From Chrysomallon squamiferum (taxonomy: Eukaryota; Mollusca; Gastropoda; Neomphalida; Peltospiridae), in assembly GCA_012295275.1 (NCBI GenBank), contig CM022665.1:9329476-9393475 (forward strand): DNA of 64,000 nt, written 5' to 3'. The position numbers were made by a program, and so were the translations under genes. A model generated the notes under the pieces. The model ran no database searches, was not told the DNA's origin, and saw nothing but the letters and a program-made list of their open reading frames with translations. Shown in pieces: positions 27,699-37,612 of the stretch. Within the stretch, counting starts at the first letter, position 1; the number at the start of each line of letters is the position of its first letter.

Positions 27699-30183
27699 GT
27701 ATATATTATTAGTGGGTATCATTCATTTAACATTCATGGTTCAGCATACCCTTGTTAGGCCTCCAAATGTTTTTGATATTCTTGCCTCCATATATATGTT
27801 GTATACATTTGATTTCTTCCCACTACTAAATCATGTGTTATTTTTGATAAGCTCATACATTCAAGATAGTCTCTTCTTGTATAAAAACAATGTTTACTTA
27901 TCAGCTTATTGTGTTGCCTGTGCCATGATGTTTATAAAATGCATGTCCACTTATAAGGTACCATAAATGTGGATCACTACTATACTCTAGCTGTCTCAGA
28001 AGTGAATTCTGAATCAAATCAAATCTTGATTCTCCATATAAAATACTAATAATGTGCATTTTTGAAAAGAATATTTTGTCACAAAATTACAACTTCTTAA
28101 ATTAGTTAACAGCTTGAAGTATATTGTGTATAATACTAACATTTTTTGTTTTGAAAATGTCTATATGAATTATATTGGCTGAAATTCTGGAATTGTTTGT
28201 TTTCCTGTTTCAGCTAATAGTAACAATGCAATATCAACAATAACCATGATGTGGCAAAAGTTACTGAGTGAAGCTTGTAGCAATCTTGCTAATGTTTTAA
28301 TGGAAATGGACAATTTACATGATTCCCTACATTACTGCAGACTCTCAATACAAATAAATAAAGGTATTTTTAAATCATTTTTTTTCTCCAAATTATCAAA
28401 TAGCATTTATGACATTTATTTTATATTCTTTAAAAAAATGTAGAGGAACCTGAAATGTTAATGTTAAAATCAACAGTTAGACCAAATATATGCTTTGACT
28501 ACAGACATCCTAGTAAAGAGTATTCAGATCTGTTTATCAACACACTGAAACACAGTCTATAGTTTGCACATGCATCATACAGTTGCCCTGTACATGTGTT
28601 TGGAGTGTCATTTTCGATTTTGACAGGTCATTTAATCAGTGTGGAATATTATTTCTGTCAATCTTTTTCATTCTGTTGATCATACAGTTATTATTATTTA
28701 GGTTTTCATCATTTTTATTGTTTGAATTTGCAATGCAGCATATGCAAAATGATAAACATTTGTCAGTGTGAAGAGCTCAACACTTTCAGTGTTTCAAAAT
28801 CACTGATCAGCAGACTATGGAATAGTTTGTCCCCAGTTTGTGCCTACCTTAAGAAGGTATAAGAATGGTGTATGGAGTATAAACATTGGGGTATTTATTA
28901 CCAGTCACATGTCAGATGACTGGTTATGCCTGACAGAAACCCCCTCCATATTGTGCAAAGAAGGGTCACTGGGCAGTACTACTGAGACAGTATATTGACA
29001 CCCTTTATTATGCCAGTTGCTAGAGGTGTGGGTCTAAATTTTGTTTTTCAGGATGACAGTGCCCATATTCACTGTACATGAGTCATCAATGCTCATTGTC
29101 AGCAGCACAAAATACATTGAATATTGTGACTTAAACCTTTTCCCTACTGAAGAGGTCTGGGACATGATAAGGAGACGTGTGCAGCATTGTTAAAGAATGC
29201 CAACCATGAAAGTGCTGGTCCTATAGATGTGAAATGGTGTTGAAATGGAAATGAAGCATCATTGTGAGCACTGCAGTGTTAAATTCCTATCAGTACTACC
29301 ATTTTTCCCCCAAGTTTCATGTACATGCACCAAATTCTGACCATTACATGCTGATTACCTGCAATTGTTGTGCAATGTGCATTAAATTTGTTTTATGGCT
29401 TTTTGGGCATGTTGTCCCAATACAGGAACATTAACAAATGTAGATATTCAGCAACATTGTCAAAGAATATATAAATTTTGTAAAATCAAATACCTTTCAT
29501 CTTTTCCTATCACCTATGCATGTCTTTTTTGAAAAGAGTACATAATTTCTTGAAAACATTACTGTAGAACAAAACATTGATTAACACATTAACACTAGGG
29601 CAAATATGTTTAGTTTTCATCTGACTTGTTTCAGAAAACACTAAATCCTGGTACACACTCTCTCTGGTTCTACAGAAGATGGGACGTCATAATGAATCCA
29701 TCAATTCCTGGCTCCAGCATCGCAGTATTCATCACAAATCAGATTCATTTCAATTAGCCAATGAACTGAAAAGAAGAAGGGATGAGTTTAGGTTTGTTTT
29801 CCATCTGTATGAAATGTAGAGAATCATCTTTCTGGTATAATTAATATAGATATCTTTGTATTTTCTTTTTTCATATTGTACAGTAAATATTAAGTGTGTG
29901 TGTGTGTGTGTGTGTTTGATATCTATAAAGAATCCATTGGCTTTATGAATTGTTTTTGTTAATAATTGTCAATTATAATATTAAACAGGAATTAAATTGT
30001 CCTTGAGTTAGTTAAAAATGAAGTACTTTTCTTTTTTCTTTCAGGCTAGTTAATAAAGACAATGTGGAAATTAAAACAGCTTTATTAGCTGATCCTATAC
30101 CATCATGTGAATTGTTGAAAATGGACATATCATCAATTGAACAGTTACTGAAATGTCAACAGTCAAAATATTTTGTTTATTAA
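10127..30183 (+). CDS. FANCG: Fanconi anaemia group G protein homologue (TPR protein)
   Basis: Sixteen exons join in frame from ATG 11095 to TAA 30181-30183 (798 aa; human FANCG 622): 11095-11241, 11920-12022, 12366-12518, 13037-13144, 13408-13541, 14012-14219, 15264-15406, 15815-15961, 16976-17121, 25711-25783, 26205-26596, 27220-27265, 27299-27449, 28214-28363, 29635-29791, 30045-30183. The order of recognisable segments follows human FANCG: GLVDEELEALNLLI against its ELESLELLVEAL; EASEKYLDLLAV against its DAAEHYLDLLAL; then CLLKSGQFKECIIICTKAL, and YTLSLVLQKMGRHNESINSWL near the end. Several helical TPR-like pairs occur across residues 215-750. A basic SRKRQRSES near residue 535 may be a nuclear signal. 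In vertebrates FANCG scaffolds the core complex that ubiquitinates FANCD2 in DNA crosslink repair. Upstream exons 10127-10132 (ATGGCG) and 10878-10922 can add an in-frame MAISIIGNMKKFRVTSQ only if the second AG of an AGAG acceptor is used. The 27220-27265 exon also needs the second AG and is the least certain. Confidence 0.85.
14785..14880. repeat. Short imperfect tandem repeat in FANCG intron
   Basis: Three imperfect copies of a unit of about 37 bp containing AACAACACTTTTTAGYRC followed by AAACAAA. It lies between the exons at 14012 and 15264 and has no coding role. Confidence 0.7.
16080..16690. repeat. 75-84 bp minisatellite in FANCG intron
   Basis: About six head-to-tail copies start with TCTAGATGCTGTACAACTG (or a close variant) at 16201, 16285, 16369, 16444, 16525 and 16600, with a truncated copy at 16684. 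The full unit is 84 bp. The shorter units lack a TTTCCAACTG or AAAA segment, showing internal slippage. Just upstream, ACATCAGACACCAAGGCTGG is also duplicated (16109 and 16140). It lies between the exons ending at 15961 and beginning at 16976 and shows no coding potential. Confidence 0.93.
18306..18536. mobile_element. piggyBac-like MITE, 231 bp
   Basis: The element starts and ends with TTAA, the target site of piggyBac transposons. Its ends form an imperfect inverted repeat: the left reads TTAATACCTTTGTGCTG and the right, reverse complemented, reads TTAACACTTTCGGTGCTG. The inside is higher in GC than its surroundings, has no open frame, and contains related sub-repeats such as CAGAGATC..GTCATTCA twice. 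This fits a non-autonomous element moved by a piggyBac transposase encoded elsewhere. Confidence 0.6.
21975..22190 (-). mobile_element. Probable tRNA-derived SINE
   Basis: On the minus strand the head begins near 22190 with GGATCTTTGGTTGCTCGG, which resembles a tRNA 5' end and degenerate A box. About 60 bp on, TGTTTAATTCCCGGCTGG (about 22112-22129) resembles a B box (GGTTCGANTCC) with two changes. An unrelated body follows. The spacing suits an internal pol III promoter. No poly-A tail or target duplication was clearly seen, so this is moderate to weak. Confidence 0.42.
23572..23625. repeat. GA/GT dinucleotide microsatellite
   Basis: A short AG run passes into about 23 GT units. Similar GT runs occur at about 27658-27695 and 29893-29915, all in FANCG introns. 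Confidence 0.95.
28780..29400 (+). pseudogene. Decayed Tc1/mariner transposase in FANCG intron
   Basis: Conceptual translation of the plus strand shows pieces of a Tc1/mariner DDE transposase in order but in more than one frame and broken by stops. VTGQYY.DSILTPFIMPV corresponds to the region before the second catalytic Asp. NFVFQDDSAHIH matches the family's NFVFQDDNAPIH with the catalytic Asp. EEVWDMIRRRVQ matches the terminal ...PIEHVWDxLxRRV block that carries the catalytic Glu. The copy is dead, having stops and frameshifts, and lies wholly inside the intron between 28363 and 29635. Terminal repeats were not defined, so the borders are approximate. Confidence 0.82.
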
Positions 30184-30360
30184 AAATTATTTTAAAATCT
30201 GTTTTGTGATTTTTTAAATATTCCAAATTTAAACAGATATACAGATTCCATTATATGCCTTTAGATGTTATCTTATTAAAATTGAATCAAAACTGATATT
30301 TTAAAAAGTATTTGTTTTTAAATTTCTTTTATATTTTTTCCTTTCAGTATTTATTAGTGT

Positions 30361-30366
30361 AATAAA
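30361..30366 (+). terminator. FANCG poly(A) signal
   Basis: AATAAA lies 178 bp after the FANCG stop codon and is followed 14 bp later by a run of about 20 A. The A run may be a genomic tract near the cleavage site. Confidence 0.6.
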
Positions 30367-30502
30367 GGCAAAGGTCTAGCAAAAAAAAAAAAAAAAAAAA
30401 ATGTGTTACATAAAAAAAAAATGTATTTACCTATTAATTTTTTTAATTTGTAATTTATTTATTTTTTTATTTTTATAATTTGTTTTTTTATTATTTTTAT
30501 AT

Positions 30503-30534
<32 letters not shown>

Positions 30535-31738
30535 TTTATATTTTTTTATATTTTTTTGTGTGATATTTACCTCTGTTGATATTAATGTTACAGTTGAATG
30601 ATTTTTAAAAAAAAGTTTATATATGTCTGTATCATATAAACTTTATCACACTGTATAATGGTCAGAGTGGTGTGAAATTATTTTACGGTTAGTTACATTT
30701 ATTAAAAGAGTGAATATTTGATATATTTACTAAGCCTGTATGACATGCTGTTCTATGAATTTATGATGCTGATACACATAGTATTATTGATCACTGTGAC
30801 AGAAGGCAAATCTGTCATACCTTGAAGCCTTTCATATTGTTACATACACCATCTGTTGCAACTTAGATATAGACATCAATAAATCATTATTTTCTTCTAG
30901 CTAGTCTTTAATCTGATTCCTTTGTCACTATAGCATAGTACTGTTTTCTGTTAGTATTTCAAGTTCACTGATATGGCCAAAGGTCATACAGTGACTATCT
31001 GTATTTTTCTTCTTAACAAAGAATCTGTTATTTCAATTTAAGGGTGTTAATAACATTGTTTTCTGATGTTTATTAACATTGAAAAAAAAAAAAAAGATTT
31101 AAAAATTAAATATTTGTTGGATACACAGATAATGTTTAACCTTTTTAGAAACTTGGTGATTAAACTTTTTAAATCATAACTGATGACCAAGAAATAAAAG
31201 ATCTTCTTGAGGTCATGGTATGAAAAATAAACATTGTTCCTGGGTCACTTATTATCCACCAAATACAGATGAAGCATCATTACCAAAACTTTGTTTCTCT
31301 TTTTTAAAAACTTTTTATAAGTTGGATGATCTATTTAGTACACGTTTTTGTATTTTATTGTTTTTTACATGCATTTGCAGATCCTGCCAGACAAGCAAAA
31401 CACAGCAACCAAATGTAATTAAGATAACAATTTATGAAAATCAGATCATTGTCAGCATTAAATAAAAATATTTATATATACTTTTATTTTTACTTTAACT
31501 ATTTCACCAGTGATTTTATTTTATTTTAATTTTCATAACTATATGTTGTGGGTGTGCCTGTAACAAAATTGTCACTCCCTTGTAAGAGCTTTTTTCTTAG
31601 TCAGACATAAACTAATGGATACATTTATAATGAGTGGCCTGGAGATATTCCACCATGTATATTTTTCACATTTTATTTAAAATAGTAGGATACTTCCTTT
31701 TTCTCATACTGTAAAATGTTTGTCTACAGACTGTTTAG

Positions 31739-31772
<34 letters not shown>

Positions 31773-33498
31773 AAAAATAAGTTTGTTTCTTAATTGATTA
31801 TATATATAGCTGAATTGATTAGCAGCCCAGTTCTCTTGTATTTCTGTTCAAAACAAGTTGCATCAAATTATGTTTTTTAATGGATATATCCTAATTTGTC
31901 TACATTAATAAATAAATAAACGATAACAAAAATTCATGATCTCTACCAAACTTGCAGGATGGGGGGGGGGGAAGAAGTTAAAAAAAAGAAAGGAAAAAAT
32001 CTCTTCACCAAAAAAAAAAAAAAAGAGCTAATAATAAATTTAAAAAATAAAATTAATGTATTTAAAAATCTCTTAATATCTGATCAGACATTATATGCTT
32101 ATTTAGAGGAATGTAAATAAGTAACTAAAAATATCTGCTTAGCTTAGAGAATTTATTTACAAAAAGATGTATTATTATTATTTGTTAAAATTTTCAAGGA
32201 AATGTCATATAAGAAGAAATTAATGCAATATGTCATTCTCTGAATAATTCTGGTTTTTTCTTTTTTTTTCTCTTAATAACATGGAAAGCAGATAAAAAAA
32301 AATATTAACCACATAAATAAAAATATAACTGAAAACATCACTGTAATAAAACTTGTTGCATAGGATTACTTGGCATCAGTGTTTCTTGTATGTGTCATTG
32401 TTAACTGCTGTGAATCATATGCTCCCACTCATTTTGTGCAATAACAAGAAGGACCATAATATTTATTTTTGTCAGCTAGTTTATGACCTTATTTAGAAAA
32501 GGTCTTGATACTTCTAGTTGTTTCTGATAATCAATTTTAGTGAATAATAAAAATAAATTTATAAGTAATATTAAACCATTTATCAGCAGCAAAGAATTAT
32601 AATGAGTTTTGTCACATAACTTTTGCTTAATAAGATGACAAACATGTTTTTATTTATTGGAAAAATGTATTCAGAACTTCCTGGCAGAGCTGGTGAAAGA
32701 TATATGAAATCCATAATATACCATCCCACCCAATTCTTTCATAATATTAGCGTGTTTTATGTGAAACTTATTCATTACTTATTGTATAAACAGAGTTTGT
32801 GTGAATGCATATTTCAGAATCTTTTGTACATACACGTACATATCCATATGTATAATTCTTTTGCATGTACTGATGACAATTTGTATAGCATTTTCAAAGT
32901 GTTACAGAATAAAATCCTTTACTGTTCATTTTTTTTTTTTTATGTCTTTCACTAAATTATATGTATGTATGTATGAGTTTCCATTTGGCTCAATACCCCT
33001 ACACTTCTTTTCTTATTATTCTTAATGTAAAGAATAATAATCGTAATATTTCTAACAGACGGTAATAGATCTATAACCCTCCTTGAAGCACTTTTTTTGC
33101 AACCTAGTATTTTGATAATTATTAATAAATTACAGACTAAAAAATAAATAGAAGTTACTTCTATTTTTAGTATTACTATGTTCTGATAAATAGGTGCCAA
33201 ATGGGGATACAGAAATTCATATATATATATATATATATATAAAGATGAAATTAGATACGACAGAAGGTAGCCTTGATTATAATATTATAATAATAATAAT
33301 AATAATAATAATAATTATTATTATTATTATTATTATTATTTCAAATTTTACATTAACTAAGCAAAGTAAATGATAATTTTATAATTATAATTATTATTTT
33401 CCCATCCCCGGAGATAACGGAAATAGTTTCAACAAAACACTGTAGAACTTGGATTATTCTGTACGTGAAACATTTCCGAATTTTCTGTAGTTTTAAAA
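30367..33498. other. Intergenic region between FANCG and CLIC, no gene seen
   Basis: AT-rich sequence with long A runs (31741-31770, 32010-32024), a G run near 31962, TTTA-rich blocks and an AT microsatellite near 33220. Open frames here are short and show no recognisable family. Confidence 0.6.
33278..33342. repeat. (AAT)n-(ATT)n inverted repeat
   Basis: A run of AAT units meets a run of ATT units near 33315, forming an almost perfect palindrome of about 60 bp that could extrude a long AT-only hairpin. It lies about 270 bp upstream of the CLIC start codon. Confidence 0.9.
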
Positions 33499-33612
33499 TC
33501 ACGTGACACAGTTGCTATTAAGCGCATGCGTATTTTGGATGTTATTTTGGGCGAGGCTAATGCGTCATTGATAGTTTATAAAATTGTTTCGTGTTGCATT
33601 TATTTTGTAAAA
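33499..33612 (+). promoter_or_regulatory. CLIC promoter region with E-box and NRF-1-like site
   Basis: TCACGTGAC (33499-33507) is a perfect palindromic E-box of the USF/MITF type. GCGCATGCG (33522-33530) is an NRF-1-like palindrome. Both lie 80-115 bp upstream of the CLIC ATG in a small CpG-enriched patch, which fits a TATA-less promoter. Two ATGGCGG (YY1-like) motifs follow in intron 1 at 33743 and 33810. Confidence 0.5.
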
Positions 33613-34517
33613 ATGAGCGCAGATACTGAGCAAATATATCAGAATGACCAAACGGCCGAAAAGGACAATGATGACCCTAACCAATGTAATTTTGATCTCT
33701 ATATAAAGGTAAGTTAATTGCAGTGTTTTCAATCTCGCTTTGATGGCGGACTACTGGGTATTGTTGCCGACGGATATCCGATACTATCTTAGTTCATGGC
33801 CAGCATTCAATGGCGGATTTTTTTCAAAGCGTATGATCACCGATTTTGATGATGCGGGATTGTTGCGATTTACAAACGTGAAACGATTAAGGACATTTTG
33901 CTAAAATAATCTGAAAATAAAGTGCCATTTCGTACTATTATCAACCACTATAAAGTATAATAACACTTTTTAACAGTATAACGACTATTTTTAATATTTA
34001 GAACAAGACTAAATCTAATTACATAATTTAAAACTACCGTAATGCAATATCATTAACTCGGAATAATGCATTTATGTTATGTCAGGTATATACACTCGTG
34101 TTTTTTGTTCATATTTTCATAATTTTTTTCAAATAATTCAGAGTTCATCCTACAATAACAATTTACAGATTTCATTTACAGGGGTGTGGTCAGAAATTTT
34201 TAATGTTTCCTTAAATAATTTTTTGTGGAGTTCCATCATAATGATAATCGGTAATTATATATGAAGGGAATACAGAACCTAAGATTATAATTTAAACTAT
34301 TTTGTCGTAATTATAGAGTAAATAATGTTATCCATAGTAACAAAAATGTGAATTCAATGTATTGATTTATTCAATTTTTATTTTTTAAAACAATTTATTG
34401 AATAATAAAATAAGGAATACGGTAATATAATAACACTTTACAATCCCCATAAAATTAAAAGTTTTTATTATTATGATTATTATTATTATTTTTTTTTTTG
34501 TTTTAAAGATTTAAAGT

Positions 34518-34554
<37 letters not shown>

Positions 34555-37050
34555 TAAGAGTTGTTACACTGAAGTAAAATAAAACTGCTATTTATTGATG
34601 ATGGTTTTGTGCAGTTTATGAATTTATCATGAATTAAAAATGTTACACCTACATGGTTCATATGCAAATAAAATAAGTATTTAGTCTGAATACACCGGCT
34701 GTTTTGTTAGGTCAAATTCTAGGTATGTAGAAATTAAGTAAAATTGTAATCAGTATAAACCATGTAGGAATATAGTAATAGTTCATACTTGAATTGGGCT
34801 TGAAAATGGTATAGCATCAGACACAACTTTCTATTCTGAAATATTGCACCTGGTTAATCTAATAAACTTCCATCATCCAAGATAGCAAACATGTTTTTCC
34901 TCTTGGAAAATACATACCTTAAATTTTGAGGTCCATTAACATAAGCACTGCACATAGAGAACATTTATTTTATTAACATTCTTATATTACATTTTGTAAA
35001 TATTCTAAAATTAATCCTAATTATATAAGGATAGCTCTCAGTAATAAAGGCGGTGTTATCTTTCATAGACTAATTACATAATAAATAGTTGATTGTTACA
35101 TTTTATTTGGAACTTGTTTTTTTCCATATTTTGTTATAAGCTGTCTAGAAATGTTTGTATCATAAATATATACAAATATTTTGAATGGTATTGTGCTAAA
35201 CTTTTCTTTTTCTTTTTAATTATTATTTGTATTTTCAGGCATCACCCATTGACAAAGAGACAAGAGGACCATGTCCACTGTGTCAGCAATGGTTTATGAT
35301 AGCCTACCTTATGGCTGAAAACCAGGAAGGGGTCGTCTTCAAGGTTTTTACTGTCCAGGCTGACTGTCCTCCAAAGCTTTTTGTGGACAAAGGTTGGAGC
35401 AAGACATTTCCGGTAGTCATTGCAAAAAAGCCTTGTCGCAACAAAGCAGGACATGACTTGGCAGATGAGATGTTTGACACATTTGAAGAACTGGAGAAAT
35501 TCTTTGAGGGCATTAATCGATCATGTCCTGAGTTGAAACGCCACAATGCTCCCAATGCCAATGCTGTTCTTGAAGTAGCAGATATTTATGCTGTGAGTAT
35601 CTTTTATCTAATGTGTAAAATGTTATTCAGGTTACAAAATTCATTTGGCATAGTTATGAACATGGTTCATTACCAAATGTTTAAAATACATATAATTGCA
35701 TATATCACTTACGCTACATGGATTAGATTGGTTATGCTTATACAAAACTAATAAACTTATTTATGTTCATGTTGAACAAAAAAACATTAAAAATTATTTT
35801 CTTCAGCCACCCCTCTATATTTCTTCAGCAGTGATAAAAAGCCTGATTATATAGGTAAACATGATTGAGTTAAATAAAACAATTATTGACATATAGATAT
35901 TATGAACTGTAATGTTATACTTAAAATTCATATTTTTGACACCAGCCATTTTCTTTGCCAGTTTCACAAAGAATAAAAAAAAAATGTTCATATGAAGCAC
36001 ATCAGTCCCACATAGTTGTCACTAAATCTTGGTATTTCAGTGTTCTACAGCTATTAATTACATTTAAACAATTTGATAATGTCATTCAGTATAAAAATGT
36101 ATATTAATAATAAGGTACATAGTGCTTATAAAAGTAGTAGTAAAGCTTTAGGTTAAAAAATTTCAGGAAGAATTATTTTCAAAGTCATTTCCAGGTTGGA
36201 AATGGAAACTGTTTTGGATTTCAGTTTTTCTGAATTTCGTTTCTTCTATTTTTAAAAACAGGTTTTCTGTGGTTTCCTGAAGGGATCCAAGAAACTAACT
36301 CAGCTGGAAAGGAAACTTGAAGAATTGAATGATTACTTAGAATCAAATGAAGGCAAATTTCTTGTAGATGATGTCTTGAGTTTTGCCGACTGTCACCTTT
36401 TACCACGACTGCAGCATCTCAGAGTGGCTGCTGAAGTGAGCAATATAATTCTGAATTTCCTTTTTTTATTATTTCTTTTTTATTTATATATATATTTATA
36501 TATACAATCAAAATTATAAAAATTATGCTAGTTATATTTGTTTTTTATTGTTTATAGTACAACATTGGGGGGGGTTATCATTTGCTTTGGTATAAAAATA
36601 CTAATTTTAAAAATAGTTTACCTGAATTTATTGGTTAAACAGTCTGTGGCTCTTGTGCCTGTTGTACTTTTGTAAGTATAGTAGATTTTAAGCTAATTGT
36701 ATTTTTTTTTTTCCTAGAAATACTGCAACTATCAAATTCCATCCAAGTTCACTGCCTTGTGGAAATATTTGGATGATGCCTACCATCAGCCAGCCTTTAT
36801 TAACACATTGCCATCAGATCAGGATATTGTGTACAATTATGAAAAGAAAACTGCTTTTCCTCTTCCAAAGCGTGGCAACCCAACACTACAAGCTTTCACT
36901 TACACAAAAGATATCCCAGAGGAAGTCAAAGCAGTTTTAAATAAGAAGACTGATGATCAAGAAGTAATGGAAAGTAATGGAGAGTCTGCATTAAATGAAA
37001 ATGAAAGTAGCATAAATGAAGATTCCACAGTTAATGATAGCCCAGAGTAA
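33613..37050 (+). CDS. Chloride intracellular channel (CLIC) protein
   Basis: Four phase-0 exons, 33613-33708, 35239-35592, 36262-36435 and 36718-37050 (TAA 37048-37050), encode 318 residues. The thioredoxin-fold N domain carries GPCPLCQQWFM (Cys44-Pro-Leu-Cys47), the position of the redox cysteine in CLICs and the start of the putative membrane segment. The all-helical C domain has FLVDDVLSFADCHLLPRLQ and YCNYQIPSKFTALWKYLDDAY, which align with human CLIC LADCNLLPKL and IPKEMTGIWRYLTNAY. The protein is longer than vertebrate CLICs of about 240 residues because of an acidic, Ser/Asn-rich C-terminal tail after about residue 262. Family members switch between a soluble GST-like form and a membrane form and act in tubulogenesis and redox enzymology. 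The Met at 33613 is preferred to an upstream in-frame Met at 33526 because it follows AAA and leads directly into a charged N-terminus. The family match is certain; the subtype (EXC-4/Clic-like) is not assigned. Confidence 0.95.
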
Positions 37051-37606
37051 AAGTGAAATTTCACTTTCTAACAACCACTATATTCAGGTTGAACTATTGC
37101 TGCATCAGTTGTTAGCCAGTATAGGGGTGTGACTGTTGCATGCAAAATTACAGTGATGGCATCTGACAGACAGATTTCCTGTATGTATTCAATATCTATC
37201 CAGAGAAAATAAGTATTTTATGAATGTTTAATGGACAAAAATTGTCAGTGTAATTTGAATAACATGTATAGATTTTATTTGATATTATGCTTAAGATATT
37301 GTGATCACGAATATCATTGACATGTAATTCAAATATAAAACATTGGTGTAAAATCAAGAATACCATAATGCATAAATTGAGGACAGTAATGTTTCTCAAA
37401 TCTGAATTAGCCAAAATACAATATTAAAAATCATATTTTTTTCTTCATGTTTATATTGTCTTTATTTTAGACAGGAATCTTTGTTTTTTTTAAAAACATT
37501 TGTACATGGGACCAGATCTAATGCCAGATACAAATTGGCAGAACCAGAAACTTCTGAAATGTAATTTATGCAACAGACATTTACAGACACAATTAATAAT
37601 AGTCAT

Positions 37607-37612
37607 AATAAA
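37607..37612 (+). terminator. CLIC poly(A) signal candidate
   Basis: AATAAA 557 bp after the CLIC stop codon, the first strong candidate on this strand. Confidence 0.45.

Noticed and set aside
35242-35561. Two minus-strand frames opposite CLIC exon 2
   Set aside because: They are antisense shadows of a strongly conserved coding exon and show no protein similarity.
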